64,000 bases of DNA from an uncultured Acidobacteriia bacterium. GTDB lineage: Bacteria > Acidobacteriota > Terriglobia > Bryobacterales > Bryobacteraceae. Under the pieces are notes generated by a model. That model worked only from the letters and a program-made list of their open reading frames with translations. It was not told where the DNA came from and did not search any database. A program made the translations under genes and the position numbers. Where the stretch lies: contig CAIKMJ010000027.1 of the NCBI GenBank assembly GCA_903828455.1, positions 145,142-209,141 of the forward strand, in the 5' to 3' direction. This document shows, one piece after another, positions 51,295-59,317 of this stretch (positions are counted from its first letter, which is position 1; each line of letters begins with the position of its first letter).

Positions 51295-52093
51295 AAGCGG
51301 ATGATGTACCTGTTCCTTCCACAAAGTCAATGAAATTCGAGTAATCGGCGGCGGCGCGGCTTTTGGGCGCGTATTCCCAGATGGTCTGGTGGCTGGCCGT
51401 CGAGTAGTTGAGATCGATGCACTGGCGGATGCCGGGGCGGATGAGGCGCGAGGCGATGCCGGCGTCCTGTTCGAGGGCGTCGAAGGTGGCGCGGGTGGCG
51501 TGGTTGCCGGAGTGGACGAAAGTGGGGAGGACGGCGAGCAGATCGAGGCGGCGTTCGGGCCAGAGTTCGCGGACCTGTTCGACGCCCTGCAGGGTCTGGC
51601 GCGCGCCGATGACGGCCATGAGGTCCATGGAGACGGGGACGACGATTTCTTCGGCGAACAGGAGCGCGTTGTAGGTGAGCAGGTTCATGGCGGGGGAGCA
51701 ATCGACGACGACGGCGTCGTAGCGCGGGGAGTCGGAGGGGCTGGCGGCGCCGGCGGTATGGAGATGGCGGAGGCGGCGGGCGAGGATGGTTTCGCGCTGG
51801 GTTTCTCCGCCGAGGCGGCGTTCGAGAGCGAAGGCGGCGGGGGTGGCGGCGACGACGTCGAGGTTGGGGCGGACGGCGGGGAGCGTGACGTCGGCGAGGG
51901 TGGCTTCGCCGGTCATGAGGTGTTCAAAAGAGCGGGTGGGGCGGAGGCGAAGGGTGTGGGCGACGTTGCCCTGCGGGTCGGCGTCGATGAGGAGAACGCG
52001 GGCGCCGCGCCGGGCGAGGCCGGCGGCGAGGTGGACGGCGGTGGTGGTTTTGCCGACTCCGCCTTTCATGTTGACGACGGCGAGCTTACGCAT
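51200..52093 (-). CDS. Orphan ParA/MinD-family ATPase
   Basis: This 297-residue P-loop ATPase has the deviant Walker A KGGVGKTTT, LIDADPQGN, VVVDCSPAMNLL and RRLDLLAVLPTFVHSGNHAT, as in ParA/Soj proteins that position DNA or complexes. AGGAGG lies eight bases before the ATG at 52093. There is no parB gene or obvious parS site nearby, so it is an orphan. Its last 31 codons are overlapped in another frame by the membrane-protein gene downstream, an unusually long overlap. Confidence 0.87.
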   Translation of the reverse strand: MRKLAVVNMKGGVGKTTTAVHLAAGLARRGARVLLIDADPQGNVAHTLRLRPTRSFEHLMTGEATLADVTLPAVRPNLDVVAATPAAFALERRLGGETQRETILARRLRHLHTAGAASPSDSPRYDAVVVDCSPAMNLLTYNALLFAEEIVVPVSMDLMAVIGARQTLQGVEQVRELWPERRLDLLAVLPTFVHSGNHATRATFDALEQDAGIASRLIRPGIRQCIDLNYSTASHQTIWEYAPKSRAAADYSNFIDFVEGTGTSSAYAQASRRETASTFRSEGVSTPADGTQTQAEI

Positions 52094-52242
52094 CGGACGG
52101 GCCTCCTGCCGGGGACGGGGTAAGAAACACGATAACACGAAAATGTTGTGAGCAGAAGCGGCGCGGGGGCGGAGAGACACGTGTGGCGTACGCGGGAGCG
52201 GCGGTGCCGGGATGGAGGGCGGGCGGGGCTTCATACGGGGCT

Positions 52243-53058
52243 TCATGCGGCATTCGGCACGGGGAGTTTTTCGTATTCGGCGAGGTTGAAGCCGAGTTTT
52301 TTGGCACGGGAGACTTCGTGGCGGCGGAGTTCAAGGAGCCGGGCGCGTTCGAAATCCTCCTTTGAAAAAACGAAGCCAAGATCGGCGGGGTTGAAGGGGA
52401 GGCTCTTCATGCGGCAGAAGCGATGGTGGTCGGTGGCGTCGGAGAAGCGGCGTTCGAGGTTGAGCTGGCGTTCGCGGCGGAGGCGGAGGAGTTCCTCGGT
52501 CTGGAGTTTGATCTGGCGCTGGAGGCGGCCTTCGTAGAGGGCGATGTTGGCGAAGGCGTTGGGTTTTTGGAGCCAGGCGCGGGCGGCGTCGAGGAGGTCG
52601 GGGTCGGGGGGCGGAGTGGGCGGGTAGGGAGATTCGACGGCGATGGTGCGGGGGTCGATGGGCTCGGGGCGGTAGGGTGCGCGGGGGTCGAAGGGTTCGG
52701 GGGCGGGGATGGGATCGGGGGGCGCGAGGGTGTGCATGATCTCTTCGATGGAGCGGACGCGGCTGAGACGCCAGTAGGCGTCGGAGATGATTTGGGCGAT
52801 GGAGAGTTCGATGACGCCGGAGGGGCGGAGTTCGGCGAGGAGGGCGGCGGTGTGGGCTTCGTAGTCGTCCTTGTCGGCGGCGGCGAGGTGGACTTTACGG
52901 GCGGTGAGGCCGTGCTTAAAGGAGTTGGCACTGGAGCGGGCGCGGCCTTCGGGAGTGCGCGGGCCGGTGCTGCGACGGGCGTTGGCGCGGTTGGCGGCGA
53001 GGCGGGCGTCCGAGAGTTCGGCTTCGGTCGGGAATTGAGCGTCGGAGAGCGATTCCAT
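52243..53058 (-). CDS. 'ANRANA…STGPRT' family protein of unknown function
   Basis: This 271-residue soluble protein begins with RLAANRANARRSTGPRTPEG and RARSSANSFKHGLTAR, a motif common in proteins from Acidobacteria, Planctomycetes and Verrucomicrobia with no assigned role. The rest is helical and charged (LYEGRLQRQIKLQTEELLRL, RRERQLNLERRFSDATDHHR) with a Pro/Asp-rich loop. AAAGGAG lies about nine bases before the ATG at 53058. The N-terminal motif may bind nucleic acid, but that is speculation. Confidence 0.8.
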   Translation of the reverse strand: MESLSDAQFPTEAELSDARLAANRANARRSTGPRTPEGRARSSANSFKHGLTARKVHLAAADKDDYEAHTAALLAELRPSGVIELSIAQIISDAYWRLSRVRSIEEIMHTLAPPDPIPAPEPFDPRAPYRPEPIDPRTIAVESPYPPTPPPDPDLLDAARAWLQKPNAFANIALYEGRLQRQIKLQTEELLRLRRERQLNLERRFSDATDHHRFCRMKSLPFNPADLGFVFSKEDFERARLLELRRHEVSRAKKLGFNLAEYEKLPVPNAA

Positions 53059-53275
53059 GAGATGGCTCCTTTTGTTTCCTTTTCTTGCGGCGGCCTTTTT
53101 CTTGCGGCGGTCTGTGTGCAGGCTGCGATGCCGGCCGTGAAGAATGCCGTGTGGCTGCGTCCGAAGAGATAGCACGAGGAGGCGGGCGTGGAGCGGGGCG
53201 GGCGGGCTAAATGGTTGAGCGGCGAGGGGAAATAAATTCGGCGGAGTTGTGACCGCGGGGGAGGCGGGGAAATCC

Positions 53276-53284
53276 TGCTAAACT
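53276..53284 (+). promoter_or_regulatory. Extended -10 promoter, leaderless glutathione peroxidase mRNA
   Basis: TGcTAAACT ends six bases before the ATG at 53291, placing the transcription start on the A of the start codon. There is no ribosome site. Confidence 0.5.
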
Positions 53285-53290
53285 TCCGGC

Positions 53291-53834
53291 ATGAGAGCAC
53301 TGACTACAGGCCTGCTTGCGATGGCGATGACTGCGTTTGCCGCGAGCGGCGTGCATGAGTACACGATGGCTGCGCTGAACGGCACGCCGACGCCGCTGGG
53401 AAATTTCAAGGGCAAGGTGATGCTGGTGGTGAATGTGGCGAGCCAGTGCGGGTATACGCCGCAGTATGAGGGTCTGCAGGCGCTGTATGTGAAGTACAAA
53501 GACCGCGGGCTGGTGGTGGCGGGGTTTCCGGCGAATAATTTCGGCGGGCAGGAGCCGGGGACGAATGAGGAGATCGGGGCGTTTTGCCGGTCGAAGTACG
53601 GCGTGACGTTTCCGATGTTTGCCAAGATTTCGGTGAAGGGGGAAGGATCAGGCGGCGCTGTACCGGTTTCTGACGGATAAGACGGCGAATCCGAAGACGG
53701 GCGGGGAGATTCAGTGGAACTTCACGAAGTTTCTGGTGGACCGGAGCGGGAAGGTGATTGGGCGGTTCGAGCCGGATGTGGAGCCGCAGTCGAAGGAGCT
53801 GACGGCGGCGATTGAGGCGGCGCTGAAGCAGTAG
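53291..53834 (+). pseudogene. Glutathione peroxidase with a +1 frameshift
   Basis: The first 118 or so codons encode a secreted, Cys-type glutathione peroxidase (VVNVASQCGYTPQYEGL with catalytic Cys, FPANNFGGQEPGTNEEI). At the five-G run 53638-53642 the frame breaks: with four G the sequence continues VKGKDQAALYRFLTDKTANP and then EIQWNFTKFLVDRSGKVIG to the TAG at 53832-53834, completing a normal protein of about 180 residues with the catalytic Trp. So one extra G splits an otherwise perfect gene. Either this is a real mutation, a phase-variable run, or a sequencing/assembly error. The intact second half argues for a very recent event or an error. Confidence 0.9.
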
Positions 53835-53847
53835 AGGGGGACGGGCG

Positions 53848-53879
53848 GTACGTATGAAAAATCTTGGTACAATACGTAC
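53848..53879 (+). promoter_or_regulatory. Promoter with inverted-repeat operator of the vapBC-like operon
   Basis: GTACGTAT (53848-53855) and ATACGTAC (53872-53879) form a perfect 8-bp inverted repeat. A near-consensus -10 TACAAT (53868-53873) abuts the right arm, and the ATG follows at 53883. This fits autorepression by a toxin-antitoxin complex and implies an mRNA with at most a few leader bases. Confidence 0.7.
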
Positions 53880-53882
53880 AGG

Positions 53883-54140
53883 ATGTCGAAGCTAACGCTC
53901 AGTGTCGATACGGCCGTTGTCTCCGATGCGAAGAAGTGGGCGCAACGAAGAGGGACGTCGGTGTCTCATCTGGTGGAAGTCTATTTGTCGTCGCTCACGT
54001 CGGGGGGCGCGGCGGGGACAGGTAGTACGAAGCCGGAGCCGCCGGTGCTGCGTTCACTGCGCGGAGTGCTGAAGAAGGCCGGCGCCAAACCTTACGACGA
54101 GCTTGCGTACAAGAAGCATTTGGTGCGGAAATACCTTTGA
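53883..54140 (+). CDS. DUF6364-like antitoxin (ribbon-helix-helix)
   Basis: This 85-residue protein has an N-terminal ribbon-helix-helix DNA-binding region (KLTLSVDTAVVSDAKKWAQR, RGTSVSHLVEVYLSSL), as in DUF6364 antitoxins. A flexible Gly/Pro linker leads to a C-terminal toxin-binding tail (RSLRGVLKKAGAKPYDELAY). It precedes and overlaps a PIN-domain toxin by four bases (TTGA), the standard antitoxin-first order, and has a palindromic operator upstream. Confidence 0.85.
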   Translation: MSKLTLSVDTAVVSDAKKWAQRRGTSVSHLVEVYLSSLTSGGAAGTGSTKPEPPVLRSLRGVLKKAGAKPYDELAYKKHLVRKYL

Positions 54141-54553
54141 GCCGGCTGCTGGTTGACACCAACGTCGTGCTGGATGTCCTGCTGGACCGGCATCCGCATG
54201 TTGCGGCCAGCGCGGGTTTATGGGCCGCGATTGAGGACCGCGCGGCGGAAGGCTTTCTTGCCGCGCATGCGGTGACGACCATCGAATACCTTGTTGCGCG
54301 GCAACTGGGGCGGACGGCGACGAGGCGCGTTCTGTCACGATTGCTGCGCGTATTTGCGGTAGCGGCCGTGGATCAGGCGGCGATTCAGGATGCGCGGCAA
54401 AGCAGGGCAGAGGACTTCGAGGACGCAGTGAGCGCGGCGGCTGCGCGAAGTGCCGGATGCGACTGGATCGTGACACGCGATCCGAAGGGCTTTGCCTCGT
54501 CAAAGCCGCCGGCGGTTACGCCGCAAGCGGCGCTGGCGCTGATCGCGCGCTGA
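54137..54553 (+). CDS. PIN-domain ribonuclease toxin, VapC-like
   Basis: This 138-residue PIN protein has the acidic metal-site residues in LLVDTNVVLDVLLDR, TTIEYL, DFEDAVSAAAA and DWIVTRDPKGF. It would cleave RNA, typically tRNA or rRNA, when freed from its antitoxin. The start is a TTG overlapping the antitoxin TGA. All catalytic acidic positions appear intact, so the toxin is probably functional. Confidence 0.9.
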   Translation: MSRLLVDTNVVLDVLLDRHPHVAASAGLWAAIEDRAAEGFLAAHAVTTIEYLVARQLGRTATRRVLSRLLRVFAVAAVDQAAIQDARQSRAEDFEDAVSAAAARSAGCDWIVTRDPKGFASSKPPAVTPQAALALIAR

Positions 54554-54562
54554 GGCGGCTGG

Positions 54563-55621
54563 TTATTTGCGATCCGGAATCCGGAAGGATTTCAGATCGC
54601 CTTCCGCAAACGCCGTTGTGAAGTGGGTGACTTCGCCTTTGGCGTTGAGGACAAAATCCACGCGGTCAGGGCCGGCGAAGAAAGCCGTTTCCGAGACCGG
54701 GACCATCGGGGTGGCGCCTTTGCCTTCGGTATCCAGGAACAACTGACCATCCTTGATTGTGACGTGCGAGATCACGGCGACCGTGGGATTTTCCGGATAG
54801 CTAAAGCCGTAGGCGCCGGTGTATTTCGTAAGGACCTCGGGCGCGACTTTCACGGCGGGGAGTTTGTTGTCGCCGGCGGTGCCGACGAGGTGGCCGCCAT
54901 CCTTTTCATTTTCGGCGCAGACGTATTCGAGCATCTCGGTGTCGGGCACGAGTTCGGCTTTGATCGTGATGGTGAATTTTTTGTTGAAGACTTTGGGGTC
55001 GTCGATGGTTTCGGCGATTTCCATGTGGCCGAAGTCGGCGCGGTGGAAGCGCTCGGTGACGTGCAGGGCTTCGGAGTGGGGATGGCCGGGCATGTCGAGC
55101 CAGGTGCGGTCTTTGTAGCCGTTGCTGTCGACGACGAGGGTGTCGCCGTCCCAGTGGCCGACTGAGTAGCCCATGAAGCTGGGTTCGGGGTCGTCGGCAA
55201 GCTTGCGGCCGTCGAGATAGACCTGGCGGTAGGAGAGGTCTTCGATGAGGATGACGAGGATGCCGGGGGTCTGGATGAACTTCTCCATCAAAGGGCCGAA
55301 GAGGTTGGCGCGCGGGCCCTGGGGGAGGCAGCTGATGTTGGCGGGGTCGCCGCGGCCGAGTTCGGGGGCGCGTTTTTTGAAGAGGGCGTCGGCCCAGGGC
55401 TGGATGTCTTCGGGCTTGAGGTCGGTGGCGATGTTGGAGTAGGGGCCGGAGTTCATGCCCCAGAGGCCGGAGAGGTCGGGGTGGCCGTCGGCGGCGCGCG
55501 GGGCGGGGGCGGAGAGGTTGGGTTTGCCGTCGGCGGTGCGGGGCAGGCCGGGGGTGGGGTGGCCGAGCCACTGGGCGGAGAGGGAGGCGGCGGCGAGGAG
55601 CAGACAGAGGGCGGGCTTCAT
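54563..55621 (-). CDS. Secreted protein of unknown function typical of Solibacteres
   Basis: This 352-residue exported protein has a signal peptide (MKPALCLLLAAASLSAQW) and the pattern RAADGHPDLSGLWGMNSGPY, RQVYLDGRKLADDPEPSFMG, YSVGHWDGDTLVVDSNGYKD and HVTERFHRADFGHMEI. Many Acidobacteria and gamma-proteobacteria encode sets of such 'PDLSGVW…GDTLVVDT' proteins; I know of no biochemical function. The last 90 residues look like a separate beta domain. AAGGAG lies before the ATG. The next gene upstream on the same strand encodes another secreted protein. Confidence 0.82.
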   Translation of the reverse strand: MKPALCLLLAAASLSAQWLGHPTPGLPRTADGKPNLSAPAPRAADGHPDLSGLWGMNSGPYSNIATDLKPEDIQPWADALFKKRAPELGRGDPANISCLPQGPRANLFGPLMEKFIQTPGILVILIEDLSYRQVYLDGRKLADDPEPSFMGYSVGHWDGDTLVVDSNGYKDRTWLDMPGHPHSEALHVTERFHRADFGHMEIAETIDDPKVFNKKFTITIKAELVPDTEMLEYVCAENEKDGGHLVGTAGDNKLPAVKVAPEVLTKYTGAYGFSYPENPTVAVISHVTIKDGQLFLDTEGKGATPMVPVSETAFFAGPDRVDFVLNAKGEVTHFTTAFAEGDLKSFRIPDRK

Positions 55622-55759
55622 AGGGACACTCCTTAAATTGCGATCCGAGAATTGCGCTCCAATTGGGCGCACGTCGCCGGCGCGGCTCGCTGGCAGCTAG
55701 TTTATCGTCATTGTGGAGCGGGGTGGGGCTTCGCTCCGGGAAACGTCGCTCCGGTGTAA

Positions 55760-56227
55760 CTATTTGGCCGGGGCGGGGGCGGCGGCTTTGAGGGTGGTCA
55801 CGGGCGAGGGCAGTTTGGAGCCGATGGGGCCGGTGAACTCCTCTTTATTGCCGTCGTCGTAGTACTGGACGAATTTCCAGACGAGGTCGGCGGGCTCTTT
55901 GGGGTTGAGGCCGAGCATGCCGAATTCGATGAATTCGTAGGGGTGGAGGGTGCCGGTCCAGGTGGCGCCGACGATTTTGCCTTTGTCGTTCTTTTTGAAC
56001 TCGATGTTCCAGCCGGGTTTGAATTCGAAGTCGTAGATGTCGAGGCCGGCGGGGAATTCGCCTTCGATTTTCGAACAGTTGACCTGCTTTTCGTTGGGCA
56101 CGCGCATGGTGTATTTTTCGCGGGCGCCGGTGGTGGACTCGGTGGGGGCGATGCGGATGTGGGCGAGGGCGAGGACCGAGCAGGTCAGCGCGAGAGCGGC
56201 GGCGGCGAGAAGGCGGCGTGCGGTCAT
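55760..56227 (-). CDS. YcnI-like (DUF1775) secreted copper-associated protein
   Basis: This 155-residue exported protein's predicted signal cleavage after LALTCSVLALA leaves mature His at position 1 (HIRIAPTESTTGAREKYTMR), and PNEKQVNCSKIEGEFPAGLD and GWNIEFKKNDKG follow. This is the DUF1775/YcnI layout, where the N-terminal His binds Cu(II). There is no C-terminal membrane anchor, unlike Bacillus YcnI. No ycnJ or copC gene is nearby, so the copper role is by family analogy. Confidence 0.83.
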   Translation of the reverse strand: MTARRLLAAAALALTCSVLALAHIRIAPTESTTGAREKYTMRVPNEKQVNCSKIEGEFPAGLDIYDFEFKPGWNIEFKKNDKGKIVGATWTGTLHPYEFIEFGMLGLNPKEPADLVWKFVQYYDDGNKEEFTGPIGSKLPSPVTTLKAAAPAPAK

Positions 56228-56262
56228 GTGAGGCTCCTGACGGAAATGGGATCAGATACAGG

Positions 56263-58764
56263 TTAGCGCGGGGGGGCGGCGGTGTCGAGGCGAATGCGGC
56301 GGCCGTCGCTGACGACGGTGAGGAGGCCCTGGCGGTCGGTGCGGAAGGCGGGGATGTTGCGGTCGGCGAGGGCGGCGAGGGTGGCGGGGGCGGGATGGCC
56401 GTAGGAGTTGTCGAAGCCGGCGGAGATGAGGGCGAAGGCGGGGCGTTCGAGGCCGAGGAAGAGCGGGGTGCTGGAGGTGCGGCTGCCGTGGTGGGCGACT
56501 TTGAGGACGTCGTCATGCAGCAGGAGGCCGGCGCGGGCGAGTTCGGTTTCGGTGCGGCGTTCCATGTCGCCGGTGAGGAGGAAGGAGGTGAGGCCGTAGC
56601 GGATGCGGAGGACGAGGGAATCGTCGTTCTGCGGCTTATCGAGCGGGAGGTAGCCGGGGAGGGGGGCGAGGACTTCGAGCGAGGCGCCGGCGAAGGGGAC
56701 GGGCGGGGCCTGGCGGAGGGGGCGGATGCGGATGTGCAGCTGGTTGGCGGTGGCGCTGAGTTCGCGCCATTCGGGGCTTTGGACGGGGATGGCGCCGGTC
56801 CAGAGTTCGCGCGGGTGGAAGTTGCGGAGAACGGCGCTCATGCCGCCCATGTGGTCTTCGTGGGCGTGGGTCATGGCGACGATGTCGAGGTGTTTGATGG
56901 AGCGGGACCAGAGCCACGGGGAGACGACGTCTTCGCCGATGTCGAGGCCGGATTTGCGGAGGCGGTTGAAGGTGGGGATGCCGCCGGCGTCGATGAGCAT
57001 GAGGGTGCCGTCGGGGAAGGCGGCGAAGAGGCTGTCGCCCTGGCCGACGTCGAGCATGGAGAGTTCGAATTTGCCGGGGTTGAGTTGCGGCGCGAAGGGG
57101 TGGGCGACGATGGCGGCGAGCGAGAGGGCGGCGGCCAGCCAGGCGGCGGCGCGCGCGCGGGGCGGGATTGTGCGGAGGGCGGCGCAGAGCAGCGCGGCGG
57201 CGAAGAGAGCGGCGAGCCAGAGGGGCGGGGCGGGGATGCGCCAGTCCGGTTCCCAGCGGACGTGGTAGGCGACGGCGGCGCGGGAGAGGCCGAGGAGCGA
57301 GGCGCAGAGGTGGGCGAGGGGCAGCGAGTTGAGGGCGATGGCGAGGAAGCCGAGCGGCACGACGGCGCTCAGGATGGGGACGACGAGCGCATTGGCGGAG
57401 AGGCCCGAGGCGGAGAGGCGGTGGAAGTAGATGACCATGGGCAGGGCGAGGCCGAGCTGGATGAAAAAAGAAGTGACGAAGATTTCCCAGAAGTAGAGGC
57501 AGAGGCGGGCCGCGAGAGCGAGGGCGGCGAGGGCGAGGCGTTCGGGGATGTGGAGGACGAGGCGGGCGGTTTCGGCGAGGAGGCGGAGTTCGACGCGGAA
57601 CTGGGCGGCGCGGGGAGGGAGGCGGGGGTCGGGGGCGAGGTCGTGGAGGTCGGAGAGGCCGCGGGCGAGGGGGGCGGAGGTGGCGTTGAGGGCGGGGACG
57701 ACGAAGGCGCCTATGATGGCGACGGCGAGGAAGGAGAGCTGGAAGCTGGGGTCGAAGAGCTGTTCGGGGTCGGCGAGGACAAAGAGGAGGGCGACGGCGG
57801 CGAGGATGTTGAGGATGCGGCCTTCGCGGTAAAAGCAGCGGGCGATGCCGTAGAGGGACATGCCGGCGGCGGAGCGGAGAACGGGGGCCTGCCAGCCGGT
57901 GACGCCGGCGTAGAGCCAGGCGGCGGCGATGGTGGCGGCGACGGCGAGGCCGCCGGGGACGGCGCAGATGCGGAGGAAGAAGAGCAGGACGGCGGCGAGG
58001 ACGGCGACGTGGCTGCCGGAGATGACGAGGGCGTGGAAGGTGCCGGTGGAGCGGTAGTCGACGGTCCAGAGGTGGTCGAGTTTGGCGGTGACGCCGAGGA
58101 GGACGGCCTGCATCATGCCGTTGGAGTAGTCGTCGGCGGAGTAGAGGCGGTCGAGGCGTTCGAGGGCGGCGGAGCGGAGGGCGAAGATGGCGGCGAGGAG
58201 GGGGTTGCCGCAGCCGGAGCCGGTGATGCGAAGGTCGGCGGCGTTGGCGGAGAGGTTCCAGAAGATGTGCTGGCGGGCGAGGAAGTGGACGTTGTCGAAT
58301 GCGCCGGGATTCTGGAAATTGTGGGTCTGGCGGGCCTTGCCGGTGATTTCGAGGAGGGTGCCGTAGGGGAGAGAGGGGAAGTCGCCGGATTTGGAGAAGA
58401 GGGAGACGCGGGCGCGGGCGGAGGGGGCGAGTTCGAGGGTGAACTGCTCGCGGTCGGCGGCGAGGAGGGCGGGGTCGGTGACGCAGCCGGCGAAGATGGC
58501 GGTCTGGAGGTCGGGGACGGTGAGGCGGGGGAAGCGGTCGCGGGGGCTTGCGCCGGGGGTGGCGGTGGCGAGGAGGGCGAGGGCGATGAGGGCGGAGGCG
58601 CGGGCGAGGCGGCGGGAACGGATCTGCCAGGCGGTGGCGGCGAGGACGGCGACGGAGGCGGAGGCGCCGAGGGCGTGGGCGGGGGGGATGGGGGCGAAGC
58701 GGGCACAGACGAGGCCGGCGGCGACGGCGGCGAAAGGGAGAAGGAGGGGTTCACGGAGCCGCAC
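56263..58764 (-). CDS. comEC: ComEC/Rec2-family DNA-uptake channel
   Basis: This 833-residue membrane protein has an N-terminal DUF4131/OB-like part (QFTLELAPSARARVSLFSKS) and a competence membrane domain with GNPLLAAIFALRSAALERLD and HALVISGSHVAVLAAVLLFF. The C-terminal metallo-beta-lactamase-like domain has MLDVGQGDSLFAAFPDG, MTHAHEDHMGG and VLKVAHHGSRTSSTPLFL. It would move single-stranded DNA into the cytoplasm. All three usual domains are present, so it is full length. No other com or pil gene is in the window. Confidence 0.93.
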   Translation of the reverse strand: MRLREPLLLPFAAVAAGLVCARFAPIPPAHALGASASVAVLAATAWQIRSRRLARASALIALALLATATPGASPRDRFPRLTVPDLQTAIFAGCVTDPALLAADREQFTLELAPSARARVSLFSKSGDFPSLPYGTLLEITGKARQTHNFQNPGAFDNVHFLARQHIFWNLSANAADLRITGSGCGNPLLAAIFALRSAALERLDRLYSADDYSNGMMQAVLLGVTAKLDHLWTVDYRSTGTFHALVISGSHVAVLAAVLLFFLRICAVPGGLAVAATIAAAWLYAGVTGWQAPVLRSAAGMSLYGIARCFYREGRILNILAAVALLFVLADPEQLFDPSFQLSFLAVAIIGAFVVPALNATSAPLARGLSDLHDLAPDPRLPPRAAQFRVELRLLAETARLVLHIPERLALAALALAARLCLYFWEIFVTSFFIQLGLALPMVIYFHRLSASGLSANALVVPILSAVVPLGFLAIALNSLPLAHLCASLLGLSRAAVAYHVRWEPDWRIPAPPLWLAALFAAALLCAALRTIPPRARAAAWLAAALSLAAIVAHPFAPQLNPGKFELSMLDVGQGDSLFAAFPDGTLMLIDAGGIPTFNRLRKSGLDIGEDVVSPWLWSRSIKHLDIVAMTHAHEDHMGGMSAVLRNFHPRELWTGAIPVQSPEWRELSATANQLHIRIRPLRQAPPVPFAGASLEVLAPLPGYLPLDKPQNDDSLVLRIRYGLTSFLLTGDMERRTETELARAGLLLHDDVLKVAHHGSRTSSTPLFLGLERPAFALISAGFDNSYGHPAPATLAALADRNIPAFRTDRQGLLTVVSDGRRIRLDTAAPPR

Positions 58765-58828
58765 GGAAGATAGTGCGGCGGCGGGCTGCGATTCTCAGGG
58801 CAGCGGGGGATTCGACAGGCTGGCGGGC

Positions 58829-58855
58829 AAAAAAAAAGGCCTAGGCGGCCGCGTT
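58829..58855 (-). terminator. Probable terminator overlapping a stop codon
   Basis: On the minus strand the last codons GCGGCCGCC-TAG run into GGCC followed by nine T, giving a short GGCC…GGCC stem and a long U-tract. The stem includes the stop codon of the gene ending at 58841. Confidence 0.5.
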
Positions 58856-59200
58856 GGTCAAACTGTCATCGGTGCGATCGGCCTGCTGGACCCGAAGGCC
58901 CTTGCGGCAATGAAGCTGGTCGAGCCAGGCAAGAACGACGAAGGTGCGGTGTGAGCGGACGTCCGGATTTTGCCAGGATTCGGAAACGGCCGGATCGAAA
59001 AAGTCTGCCATCAGACGGTACGGGTTAACGTTTTGCGAATACTCCGACTCGATGAGCCAGGCCCCGTTGAAATCGGCCAGGCATTCCAGTTCGTTGCGGG
59101 AAAGGCCGCGAAGGAAATTGAGAACGGAATGGCGGTCGGAAGGGACGGGAGTGCGGAGCAGTGCAGCAACCAGGGAAGAGCGTGAGGCGACAACGGCCAA
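58841..59200 (-). CDS. Unknown 119-residue protein
   Basis: This soluble protein contains HSVLNFLRGLSRNELECLAD, FNGAWLIESEYSQNVNPYRL and HRTFVVLAWLDQLHCRKGLR, has no signal peptide, and was not recognised. The TTG start has GGAG eight bases upstream. Hydrophobic and charged residues alternate in a helical pattern and the sequence is not low-complexity, supporting a real gene. A terminator-like U-tract directly follows its stop. Confidence 0.6.
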   Translation of the reverse strand: MAVVASRSSLVAALLRTPVPSDRHSVLNFLRGLSRNELECLADFNGAWLIESEYSQNVNPYRLMADFFDPAVSESWQNPDVRSHRTFVVLAWLDQLHCRKGLRVQQADRTDDSLTNAAA

Positions 59201-59317
59201 TGGTAAGCTCCGAGGTACCGAAAGATTAAAACTACTAAAGTTATTATTGCCAGGTTACCCGAGGAAAGCAAGGGATATCACCTGCCCTGGCCCGTACCCA
59301 AAGTACTGGAGAATAAT

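Noticed and set aside
53291..53680. Glutathione peroxidase as a genuine 129-residue protein
   Set aside because: The conserved C-terminal third, including the catalytic Trp region, continues intact in the next frame, so the short product is a frameshift result.
56218..58773. 851-codon open frame on the plus strand
   Set aside because: Antisense to comEC; the product is almost only Gly, Glu, Ala, Asp and Val, a codon-bias artefact.
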